A stretch of 50,020 bases of DNA from a bacterium (GTDB lineage: Bacteria > CAIWAD01): NCBI GenBank assembly GCA_030685015.1, contig JAUXWS010000036.1, positions 1 to 50,020 of the forward strand. The letters are read 5' to 3'. This document shows, in pieces, positions 43,842-50,020 of the stretch. The notes under the pieces were generated by a model, which saw nothing but the letters and a program-made list of their open reading frames with translations, did no database searches and was not told the origin of the DNA. Made by a program: the position numbers and the translations under genes. The stretch's first letter is position 1; every line of letters starts with the position of its first letter.

Positions 43842-44758
43842 GTCCGCCAGTCCTGGCCGTCGATTCCCTGCGCCGCGCCTGGGCCGGACGCCCCGCGCTG
43901 GCCAGCCTGTCCCTGGAGCTGGGGGCGGGCGGAACGCTGGGCCTGATCGGTCCCGACGGCGCGGGCAAGACGACGGCCATGCGCATCGTCTGCGGCCTGC
44001 TGCGGCCCGATGGAGGATCGGCGCGCGTGCTGGGACTGGACTGCGCCACCCAGACGGCCCGCATCCGGCCCCTGCTCGGCTACATGCCGCAGCGCTTCAG
44101 TCTCTACCCCGATCTCAGCGTCGACGAGAACCTGCGCTTCTTCGCCGAGCTGCACGGCCTGCCCGCCGCCCTGTGGCGGCGGCGGCGCGAGCGCCTGCTC
44201 GCCTTCGCCCGCCTCGAACCCTTCACCCGGCGCCGGGCCGGCGCCCTCTCGGGCGGCATGAAGCAGAAGCTGGCCCTGGCTTGCACCCTGCTGCACGAAC
44301 CGCGCCTCCTCATCCTGGACGAACCCACCACCGGCGTGGATCCCGTCAGCCGGCAGGAGTTCTGGCACTTGCTGGGCGAGCTGGCCGGGCAGGGCATGGC
44401 CCTGTGGGTGAGCACGCCCGCCATGGACGAGGCGGCGCGCTGCGACCGCATCCAGCTGCTCCATCAAGGCCACGTCCTGGCCGATGGTCCGCCCGCCTCC
44501 GTCGCCTCCGCCGTGCGGCGCCGGCTGCTGGTGGTGGCCGGCGGGGGCGGCCGGCTCATCGAGCGCGGGTTCAGCCGGCTGGAGCTGGGCGATGTGCGCC
44601 GCGTGGGCAACGACCTGCGCCTGGCCTGCGACACCGAGCAACAGGTGGAGGAGGCGAGGCGATTCGCCCAGACGCAGGGTTTGACGGCGCTGCCCAGTCC
44701 CCCCGGGCTTGAGGACGCCTTCTTCGAGCTGACCTCCCAGGGGAGGGAGGCGGCGTGA
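43838..44758 (+). CDS. ABC transporter ATP-binding protein 1 (YbhF N-half-like)
   Basis: A 306-residue NBD. Walker A is GPDGAGKTT (about 39-47), Q-loop YMPQRFSLYPDL, signature LSGGMKQKLAL and Walker B LLILDEPTTG. The H-loop position reads VSTPAMDEA, so the usual His is Pro. A C-terminal extension of about 90 residues follows the NBD. It corresponds to the first half of the fused E. coli YbhF ATPase. It is coupled to the adaptor by ATGA and to the second ATPase by GTGA. Confidence 0.92.
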   Translation: MSPPVLAVDSLRRAWAGRPALASLSLELGAGGTLGLIGPDGAGKTTAMRIVCGLLRPDGGSARVLGLDCATQTARIRPLLGYMPQRFSLYPDLSVDENLRFFAELHGLPAALWRRRRERLLAFARLEPFTRRRAGALSGGMKQKLALACTLLHEPRLLILDEPTTGVDPVSRQEFWHLLGELAGQGMALWVSTPAMDEAARCDRIQLLHQGHVLADGPPASVASAVRRRLLVVAGGGGRLIERGFSRLELGDVRRVGNDLRLACDTEQQVEEARRFAQTQGLTALPSPPGLEDAFFELTSQGREAA

Positions 44759-45522
44759 GCCACCGCCCGGCACCCTGCCTGTCAACCGCGCCCGGCGGGA
44801 GCACGCTGGCCCTCCATGCCAAGGGGCTGACCCGGCGCTTCGGCTCTTTCACGGCGGTGGAGGCGCTGGACCTGGAGGTGGCCCGCGGCGAGATCTTCGG
44901 CTTCCTGGGCGCAAACGGGGCGGGCAAGACGACGGCCATCCGCATGTTCTGCGGCCTGCTCGCCCCCAGCGCCGGCGAGGCCTGGGTGGACAGGCTGCCC
45001 GTGTCCAGCCGGCCGGAGGAGGTCAAGCGGCGCATCGGCTACATGAGTCAGCGCTTCGGTCTTTACGAGGATCTGGCCGTGGGGGAGAACTTGCAGTTCT
45101 ATGGCGGCATCTACGGGCTGCCCCCGGACGATCTGCGCCAGCGGGGCGACGAGCTGCTCGCCCGCCTTGACCTGACGGACTGGCGCACGGCGCGGACGGG
45201 GGCGCTGCCCCTGGGCTTCAAGCAGCGTCTGGCCCTGGGCGTGGCGCTGCTGCATCGGCCACCCATCCTCTTCCTGGACGAACCCACCGGCGGGGTGGAT
45301 CCGGTGGCCCGGCGCCGTTTCTGGGATCTCATCTACGAGGTGGCGGACGAGGGGGCGACCGTCCTCGTCACCACCCATTTCATGGAGGAGGCCGAGTACT
45401 GCGGGCGTGTCTCGATCATGGTGGAGGGGCGGCTGGCCGCCCTGGGCACGCCGGCCGGGCTCAAGGAGCAATGGGGCGCCGCCAGCATGCAGGAGCTTTT
45501 CCTGCGGGTGGTGGCGGCATGA
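44755..45522 (+). CDS. ABC transporter ATP-binding protein 2 (YbhF C-half-like)
   Basis: A 255-residue NBD. Walker A is GANGAGKTT, Q-loop YMSQRFGLYEDL, Walker B ILFLDEPTGG and H-loop TTHFMEEAE with His intact. The signature motif is degenerate, LPLGFKQRL instead of LSGGQ, as in the second half of YbhF. The start is GTG at 44755, overlapping the previous stop. The pair should form a heterodimer with one consensus ATP site. Confidence 0.93.
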   Translation: MSHRPAPCLSTAPGGSTLALHAKGLTRRFGSFTAVEALDLEVARGEIFGFLGANGAGKTTAIRMFCGLLAPSAGEAWVDRLPVSSRPEEVKRRIGYMSQRFGLYEDLAVGENLQFYGGIYGLPPDDLRQRGDELLARLDLTDWRTARTGALPLGFKQRLALGVALLHRPPILFLDEPTGGVDPVARRRFWDLIYEVADEGATVLVTTHFMEEAEYCGRVSIMVEGRLAALGTPAGLKEQWGAASMQELFLRVVAA

Positions 45523-45868
45523 TGGGGCGGCGCGGGGACATGGGTGGCGAGTTCCTTGAGGCCGCCGGGGCCGAGCGACGGCCATGGCCTGGATCGCTGG
45601 CGGCAGGGTCGTCCATCGATGAGGACATGAGGCGCGCGCCAGCCTCGTGCCGAAGCGGCCCTTGTCAAGGGAATGATCCGGTCCAGCAAGAAAGTGGTGG
45701 ATGGACGGGGGGATAGGGGGATCATTTTTCACTTGTCCGAGTGCCCCGGGTGGGTGGGGGGTGGTGGGAGGGAAAACCGCCATTCACTCGAACATGTACG
45801 ACCTGCCACGATCCTTTTCCACCATTCCTTTTCCATGGAAGTGGTGGGGCGCAGCCAGGGAGGCTGCC
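45523..45868 (+). promoter_or_regulatory. 346-bp leader inside the efflux operon, with G-quadruplex motif and hairpin
   Basis: All other neighbours in this operon overlap or nearly touch, but here there is no recognisable gene. The sense strand has a G-tract cluster GGGTGGGTGGGGGGTGGTGG plus GAGGG (45748-45772), which can form a G-quadruplex. A hairpin follows at 45819-45847 (CCACCATTCC with GGAAGTGGTGG, one bulge) just before the ribosome binding site of the first permease. A post-transcriptional control element or a decayed insertion are both possible. Confidence 0.5.
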
Positions 45869-46978
45869 ATGAGGCGGGTCCTCGCCATCGCCGCCAAGGA
45901 GTTCCTCCACATCCTGCGCGACCCGCGCAGCCTGCTGGTGGCCATCCTCATGCCCCTGGCCATGGTCTGGCTCTACGGCACGGCCATCGACATGGAGCTG
46001 CGCCAGCTGCCCATCGCCGTGCTGGATCAGGACGGCGGCCCCGCCGCCCGCTCCCTGGTGGCGGAGATCGGCTCCAGCGGCTTCATTCAGGTCGTGCAAC
46101 ACCTGGAGAAGCGGGATCAGATCGAGGCCGGCTTCCGGCGCGGCCATTTCCTGGCCGCCCTCGTCATCGCGCCGGGCTTCGGGCGCGGCCTGGGTCGCGA
46201 CGGCCAGGGCGAGCTGCAACTGGTGGTGGACGGCGCCGACGGCTCCACCGCCGCCACCGTGGCCGGCTACCTGGAGCAGGCCCTGCGCCTCCACGACCAG
46301 CGGCTGGCCGGCGCGACCGGGCACGCGGTGCCGTCCGGCCTCGCCCTCGAGTCGCGCACCTGGTTCAATCCGCAGCGGGTCAGCGCCTGGTTCATCGTTC
46401 CCGGCCTCGTCGCCATCGTCCTCATCATGATCTGCGCCCTCCTCGCCAGCATCTCCATTGTGCGCGAGCGGGAGACGGGCACCCTCGAGCAGGTGCTGAC
46501 CGCCCCCGTGACCCCCCTCCAGGTCATCCTGGGCAAGATCCAGCCCTACCTCCTCATCGGCGTGCTGAACACGGCTGTCATCTTCGCGGTGGGACGCTGG
46601 GTCTTCCAGGTGCCCATGGCCGGCTCCTGGCTCGCCCTCTGGGGCTACACCCTGCTCTACTTGTGGGTGGCGCTGGGCCTGGGCCTGCTCATCTCCGCCC
46701 TGGCGCGCACGCAGCAGGTGGCCATGATGCTGGCCCTCGTCGTCACCCTGCTCCCCACCCTGCTCCTCTCGGGCTTCATCTTCTCCCACGCCAGCATGCC
46801 CTGGCCCCTGCAACTGGTGGGGCAGCTCATCCCCGCCACCTGGTACCTGCGCATCATCCGCGGCGTGATGCTGGCCGGCGTCAACGCCTGGCCCCTCGAG
46901 GGCTCCATCCTGGGCGCCATGGGCCTGCTGCTCGGCCTGCTGGCCCTGCGCCGTTTCCGCACGCACCTGGACGAGTGA
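45869..46978 (+). CDS. ABC-2 type permease 1 (YbhS-like)
   Basis: A 369-residue permease: one N-terminal membrane helix after MRRVLAIAAKEFLHILRDPRSLLVAI, a large periplasmic domain (about 45-175), then five helices (IVPGLVAIVLIMICALLASISIV, LLIGVLNTAVIFAVGRWVF and others). The motif RERETGTLEQVLTAPVTP is the ABC-2 coupling signature. The ATG at 45869 has GGGAGG upstream. It pairs with the next gene to form the membrane channel. Confidence 0.92.
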   Translation: MRRVLAIAAKEFLHILRDPRSLLVAILMPLAMVWLYGTAIDMELRQLPIAVLDQDGGPAARSLVAEIGSSGFIQVVQHLEKRDQIEAGFRRGHFLAALVIAPGFGRGLGRDGQGELQLVVDGADGSTAATVAGYLEQALRLHDQRLAGATGHAVPSGLALESRTWFNPQRVSAWFIVPGLVAIVLIMICALLASISIVRERETGTLEQVLTAPVTPLQVILGKIQPYLLIGVLNTAVIFAVGRWVFQVPMAGSWLALWGYTLLYLWVALGLGLLISALARTQQVAMMLALVVTLLPTLLLSGFIFSHASMPWPLQLVGQLIPATWYLRIIRGVMLAGVNAWPLEGSILGAMGLLLGLLALRRFRTHLDE

Positions 46979-46986
46979 GGAGGACG

Positions 46987-48096
46987 ATGGACGCGCTGCG
47001 CAGCCTCATCGTGAAGGAGTTCCGTCAGATCTTCCGCGATCCCATGATGGTGCGGCTCATTGTCTTCATGCCCATCATCCAGCTCTTCGTGCTGGGCTAC
47101 GCTGTCAGCTTCGACCTCAAGGGCGTGCGGCTGAGCGTGCTGGACGAGGACGGCAGCGCCTCGTCGCGCCGCCTCGCCGCCGCTGTCCTGCAGACCGAGA
47201 CCTTCCGTCCCGGGCCGGTGGCGGCCCATCCCCGGGAGATCGAGCACCTGCTGGTGACGGGCCGGACCGACATCGCCCTTCATTTGCCCGCCGGCTTCCA
47301 GCGCGACCAGGAGCGCGGCCGGGCCGTCTTGGGACTCACTGTGGACGGACGCAACTCGGCGCAGGCCGGGCAGGCCCTGGCCCAGATCCAGGCCATCCTG
47401 CAGCTGGAAGCCCGGCGGGCGTCCCGGGAAGCGACGGGCCGCGCGCCGGCCGGCGGCATCCGCCTGGCCACGCTCTTCCTCTACAATCCGGAGCTGGTCA
47501 GCCGCTTCCAGATGGTGCCGGCCATCGTCGTCGTGCTGGTCACCGTCATCTCCGCCATGCTGACCAGCATGACCGTGGTGCGCGAGAAGGAGCTGGGCAC
47601 CCTCGAGCAGCTGCTGGTCAGTCCCCTCACGCCACTGCAGCTTGTCCTCGGCAAAACCCTGCCCCTCGCCCTGCTCAGTTTCGGCGAACTGGCCCTGGCC
47701 ACCACCGTGGCCGTCCTCTGGTACCAGCTGCCCCTGGCCGGCTCCGTCCCGCTGCTGGGCGGCGCCTTCCTGCTCTACCTGCTCGTCACGCTGGGGGGCG
47801 GCCTGCTTGCCTCAACCGTCTCCGGGACGCAGCAGCAGGCCATGTTCACCGTCTGGTTCTTCCTCGTCTTCGCCATCCTCCTCAGCGGCTTCTTCTTCCC
47901 GGTGGCCAACATGCCGGAGGCCCTCATCTGGCTCACCTGGCTCAATCCCATGCGCTTCATCATCGAGATCGTGCGCGGCATCTTCCTGAAGGGGAGCGGC
48001 GCCGCCGACCTCTGGCCGCAGCTGGCCATGCTGGCCCTGCACGGCACCGCCTTCTTCAGCCTGGCCATCTGGCGCTTCCGCAAGCGCCTCGCCTGA
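46987..48096 (+). CDS. ABC-2 type permease 2 (YbhR-like)
   Basis: A 369-residue permease with the same topology as its neighbour: an N-terminal helix (MMVRLIVFMPIIQLFVLGYAVSF), a periplasmic domain, then five membrane helices. The coupling signature is REKELGTLEQLLVSPLTPLQ. The ATG at 46987 follows AGGAGG, eight bases after the first permease stop. It is the last gene of the efflux operon. Confidence 0.92.
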   Translation: MDALRSLIVKEFRQIFRDPMMVRLIVFMPIIQLFVLGYAVSFDLKGVRLSVLDEDGSASSRRLAAAVLQTETFRPGPVAAHPREIEHLLVTGRTDIALHLPAGFQRDQERGRAVLGLTVDGRNSAQAGQALAQIQAILQLEARRASREATGRAPAGGIRLATLFLYNPELVSRFQMVPAIVVVLVTVISAMLTSMTVVREKELGTLEQLLVSPLTPLQLVLGKTLPLALLSFGELALATTVAVLWYQLPLAGSVPLLGGAFLLYLLVTLGGGLLASTVSGTQQQAMFTVWFFLVFAILLSGFFFPVANMPEALIWLTWLNPMRFIIEIVRGIFLKGSGAADLWPQLAMLALHGTAFFSLAIWRFRKRLA

Positions 48097-48120
48097 TGCC
48101 CAGCGACCGCCCGCTTCGCC

Positions 48121-48138
48121 CTGGGCTGACCCAGTCTT
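48121..48138 (+). terminator. Weak terminator after the efflux operon
   Basis: CTGGG-CTGA-CCCAG followed by TCTT, 24 bases after the permease stop. The stem is only 5 bp, so it is a weak candidate. Confidence 0.35.
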
Positions 48139-48230
48139 GACGAAGCGCCGGCTCCGTGGCCTCGCCCGCCGGCAGCCAGCCTCGCCGTCCTTGACCCGGA
48201 CGCGCCCAGTCAGATTGGGCTGCAATTGGC

Positions 48231-48237
48231 GTTAGGC
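48231..48237 (+). other. attC-like core site upstream of the toxin-antitoxin pair
   Basis: GTTAGGC in the context TTGGCGTTAGGC resembles the 3' core (GTTRRRY) of an integron attC site. No matching 5' core is found upstream, so it may be a remnant or chance. Confidence 0.35.
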
Positions 48238-48247
48238 ACACAAGCAG

Positions 48248-48276
48248 TTGCAACTCCAGCGCGGTATGAATATATT
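48248..48276 (+). promoter_or_regulatory. Promoter of the toxin-antitoxin pair
   Basis: TTGCAA (48248-48253), a 17-base spacer and TATATT (48271-48276) form a good -35/-10 pair. The 5' leader would be very short, about 11 bases before the antitoxin ATG. Confidence 0.65.
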
Positions 48277-48283
48277 GCATACC
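48263..48283 (+). promoter_or_regulatory. Palindromic operator over the -10 element
   Basis: GGTATG and CATACC, nine bases apart, surround the -10 element of the toxin-antitoxin promoter. Antitoxin binding there would give the usual autorepression. Confidence 0.65.
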
Positions 48284-48293
48284 GGAGGACCAA

Positions 48294-48536
48294 ATGCCAA
48301 AAACCAAGATCGCCATCGCGCTTAATCCCGCAGTTCTCGCCCGTCTCGACGGGCTTGTGATCGAAGCAGGCTTCCCAAGCCGCAGCCAAGCTGTGGAAGC
48401 GGCCATCGAAGAGAAGTTAGAGCGTCTTGAGCGAACACAGCTGGCGCGGGAATGCGCCAAGCTGGACCCGGCCTACGAAAAAGCCATGGCTGAGGAAGGC
48501 CTGAACGAGGATCTGGCAGAATGGCCCACCTACTGA
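48294..48536 (+). CDS. Ribbon-helix-helix antitoxin
   Basis: An 80-residue protein. The N-terminal strand and two helices (KIAIALNPAVLARLDGLVIEAGFPSRSQAVEAAIEEKLERL) are a ribbon-helix-helix DNA-binding fold. The acidic C-terminal half would wrap the toxin. GGAGG lies just before the ATG at 48294. Its stop overlaps the toxin start by 16 bases. Confidence 0.85.
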   Translation: MPKTKIAIALNPAVLARLDGLVIEAGFPSRSQAVEAAIEEKLERLERTQLARECAKLDPAYEKAMAEEGLNEDLAEWPTY

Positions 48537-48859
48537 GAGGTGAGATCCGCTGGGCGGATCTGAATCCCGTGCGAGCCCATGAGCAGGCTGGGTTACGGCC
48601 CGTTCTGATTCTAAGTCATGATGTGTTCAACGAGCGGTCAGGAACGGTAATCGCTGTCGCGCTGACCAGCCAGGTTCAGCGAGCAGGCTTTCCACTCACA
48701 CTGGAGATCGAGGGAATTCCATTACCCAAACCGTCTTGGGTCAAGATCAGTCAGATTCGAACACTTGCCGTTGAGCGAATCGGCGACAGACTGGGTCGAA
48801 TTTCGCCGGAGCAGTTGGCCCGGGTCGTAGAGGGTCTAAATCAGATAATAGGTGCCTAA
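48521..48859 (+). CDS. mazF: MazF/PemK-family endoribonuclease toxin
   Basis: A 112-residue toxin with the MazF/PemK pattern: RGEIRWADLNPVRAHEQAGLRPVLILS at the N-terminus (split here as RGEIRWADLNP and EQAGLRPVLILS), then TVIAVALTSQ, and SWVKISQIRTLAVERIGDRLGRI near the end. Such toxins cleave mRNA at short specific sites. It overlaps the antitoxin, giving translational coupling. Confidence 0.92.
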   Translation: MAHLLRGEIRWADLNPVRAHEQAGLRPVLILSHDVFNERSGTVIAVALTSQVQRAGFPLTLEIEGIPLPKPSWVKISQIRTLAVERIGDRLGRISPEQLARVVEGLNQIIGA

Positions 48860-48883
48860 CAGCGGCTGAAGCCAACGTTGGGC
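48854..48883 (+). repeat. Short attC-like inverted repeat after the toxin gene
   Basis: GCCTAAC and GTTGGGC (7-bp complementary ends with one G-T pair) flank 16 bases, with a GGC/GCC inner pair. The ends fit integron RYYYAAC and GTTRRRY cores, and the toxin stop lies within the left core, as is usual for cassettes. At 30 bases it is shorter than known attC sites. Confidence 0.4.
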
Positions 48884-48973
48884 GGACCTGAGGTAGCAGG
48901 GGCGGGAGCGTGGAGGCCTCTAGCGGTGCAGACCGACGAGACTCCTCAACGGCAATAACAGGGAGAGGACACG

Positions 48974-49681
48974 ATGGATTCAACGAGAACAACGGCACGA
49001 GTCGCAGGATTGCTGTACCTGCTCGTCGTACTCACAGGGATGTTCGTCCTCATTTACGTTCCTGGCAGGTTGTTCGTCCGGGGAGACTCCGCCGCGACGG
49101 CCGGTAACATCTTGGTCCACGAGTCGTTGTTCCGAAGCTACATTGTTGTCGGGCTCGTCTCCGAGTTCCTCTTCATCTCGCTCGTCCTGGCCCTTTACCG
49201 ACTGCTGAAGGGAGTGAACCAGCAGCACGCCGCGCTCATGGTGATGCTGGTGCTCATGACTGCTCCGTTGGCATTCGTGGGCACGGCGAACCAAGTGGCC
49301 ACCCTCGGATTTGTGCGCGGTGCTGAGTCCCTGACGGTGTTCGACAAGCCCCAGCGGGACGCCGTCGCAATGCTGCTCTTCAATGCGGACAAGGAGGGGA
49401 CTCTTGTTGCACAGATCTTCTGGGGGCTGTGGCTCCTTCCCCTCGGGCTGCTTGTGTTCCGGTCAGGCTTTCTTCCTCGCATCTTGGGCGGCTGGCTGGT
49501 CATCAACGGCTTCGCCTATGTAGCCATCAGCCTTACGGGGCTGCTCTTGCCACAACGCGTGGGAATGGTCTCGAAGATCGCCATCCCCGCCCTCCTCGGG
49601 GAGGTGGTGTTCACGCTTTGGCTACTAATCGTAGGTGCAAGAGCGCAGCAGTTGGACGCGGCTGCGCGGTCACCGAGCTGA
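48974..49681 (+). CDS. DUF4386-family membrane protein
   Basis: A 235-residue protein with about six membrane helices (VAGLLYLLVVLTGMFVLIYV, SYIVVGLVSEFLFISLVLAL, AALMVMLVLMTAPLAFVG, FWGLWLLPLGLLVF and others). The start TARVAGLLYLLVVLTGMF and the central NQVATLGFVRG fit DUF4386, a family of unknown function often found in accessory DNA. GGGAGAGG lies upstream of the ATG at 48974. It follows the attC-like repeat. Confidence 0.82.
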   Translation: MDSTRTTARVAGLLYLLVVLTGMFVLIYVPGRLFVRGDSAATAGNILVHESLFRSYIVVGLVSEFLFISLVLALYRLLKGVNQQHAALMVMLVLMTAPLAFVGTANQVATLGFVRGAESLTVFDKPQRDAVAMLLFNADKEGTLVAQIFWGLWLLPLGLLVFRSGFLPRILGGWLVINGFAYVAISLTGLLLPQRVGMVSKIAIPALLGEVVFTLWLLIVGARAQQLDAAARSPS

Positions 49682-49901
49682 AGACCCGAGGCGCTTGTGC
49701 TTGGGGGCTCGCCTGTCACGCTGCTTGCGGAAAGGGCGCGAAGAGCTAGCAGCCTGTCGGGCTTGGGCCTTGGATGGGATTCGCGCCCAAATCGAGGCCG
49801 GTTTTTCGGAATTTTCGATGAGCATACTGGTGGTCTGTTCAAGAAAATTGCGGAAAATCCGGACCGATTGGGGCGATGAAGACCGCCAAGTGGCTAAGAG
49901 C
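49682..49901. other. Spacer before the insertion sequence
   Basis: No convincing gene. The composition turns AT-richer after 49800. The phrase CAGCCTGTCGGGCTTGG near 49750 looks like an insertion-sequence end remnant, but it cannot be paired with another end here. Confidence 0.3.
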
Positions 49902-50020
49902 CTATCCGTGAATAATATTTACGTCTCCCGGCACCATGCGGAAAACAATGATGGCTGCGGCAAGCATGACCAGCGCGATGTAGCTGCGGTCGAGTTTTTC
50001 ATACCGCACCAGAAGCTTTC
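49902..50020 (-). CDS. IS5-family transposase, C-terminal fragment (runs off the window)
   Basis: The minus strand reads 39 codons from the window edge to TAG at 49904-49902: LLVRYEKLDRSYIALVMLAAAIIVFRM. This matches the conserved C-terminal LVRYEK-x(n)-AA-x-I-x-x-R pattern of IS5/IS427-type transposases. The element lies mostly to the right of the window. Its terminal inverted repeat probably starts near 49895 (AAGAGCCTATCCG). Confidence 0.8.
   Translation of the reverse strand, partial: KLLVRYEKLDRSYIALVMLAAAIIVFRMVPGDVNIIHG

Noticed and set aside
45673-45868. N-terminal extension of the permeases into the 45.5-45.9 kb gap
   Set aside because: The permease family start (MRRVLAIAAKEF) is at 45869 with a strong ribosome site; upstream codons encode no recognisable segment.

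Overview
The window is about 50 kb of GC-rich bacterial chromosome. Several secreted proteins end in a C-terminal module (YPNPFNP or FPNPFNPTTTIRY, then an LFNALGQ-like strand, then ASGVYVYRLE and a Lys-rich end) of the type IX secretion / Por-sorting kind. Together with the high GC this points to an uncultured or little-studied phylum of the FCB superphylum. The phylum cannot be fixed from this sequence.

Layout. 0.2-5.0 kb (minus strand): tRNA-Leu, trigger factor, clpP and clpX form a proteostasis operon, followed by an inverted-repeat element and an RlmC-like RNA methyltransferase. 5.4-8.4 kb (minus): a lone microcompartment-vertex protein (EutN/CcmL), an ACT-domain regulator, a UPF0210/DUF711 protein and a nitrilase-family amidohydrolase form a tight operon. 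8.7-11.4 kb (minus): a secreted protein of unknown function, an M48-like protein whose HExxH motif is broken, and an XRE-type regulator. 11.7-13.1 kb (plus): phosphomannomutase/phosphoglucomutase. 13.1-16.1 kb (minus): two paralogous lipoproteins joining a 5'-nucleotidase-like fold to a triheme cytochrome c tail. One has a Cys-Gly-Cys motif. In the other the second Cys is an in-frame UGA with a bacterial SECIS-like hairpin downstream, so it is read here as a selenoprotein. 16.1-20.5 kb (minus): dnaB, relA/spoT and a Nudix hydrolase, translationally coupled. 20.6-21.6 kb (plus): an eight-helix membrane protein.

21.6-40.8 kb holds a large surface-protein locus. It has two minus-strand secreted proteins (CBM9-like and beta-helix) and four consecutive plus-strand giants of 696, 1041, 1211 and 1813 residues. 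The giants share a modular back half (cohesin-like, Ig/FnIII-like, dockerin-like, second beta-sandwich, sorting domain) behind variable N-terminal modules (beta-sandwich, alpha/alpha toroid or beta-helix). They are flanked on each side by a small secreted cohesin-like + FnIII-like protein. I infer a possible cohesin/dockerin-type surface assembly. The final 246 bp of the two largest genes are almost identical, which suggests gene conversion.

40.9-48.1 kb (plus): a complete efflux operon (TetR regulator, TolC-type channel, lipoprotein adaptor, two ABC ATPases, two permeases) resembling E. coli cecR-ybhGFSR. It has a recognisable sigma-70-like promoter with a perfect palindromic operator. 48.2-50.0 kb is a less GC-rich accessory tail: a MazEF-type toxin-antitoxin pair between attC-like motifs, a DUF4386 membrane protein, and the C-terminal end of an IS5-family transposase cut by the window edge.
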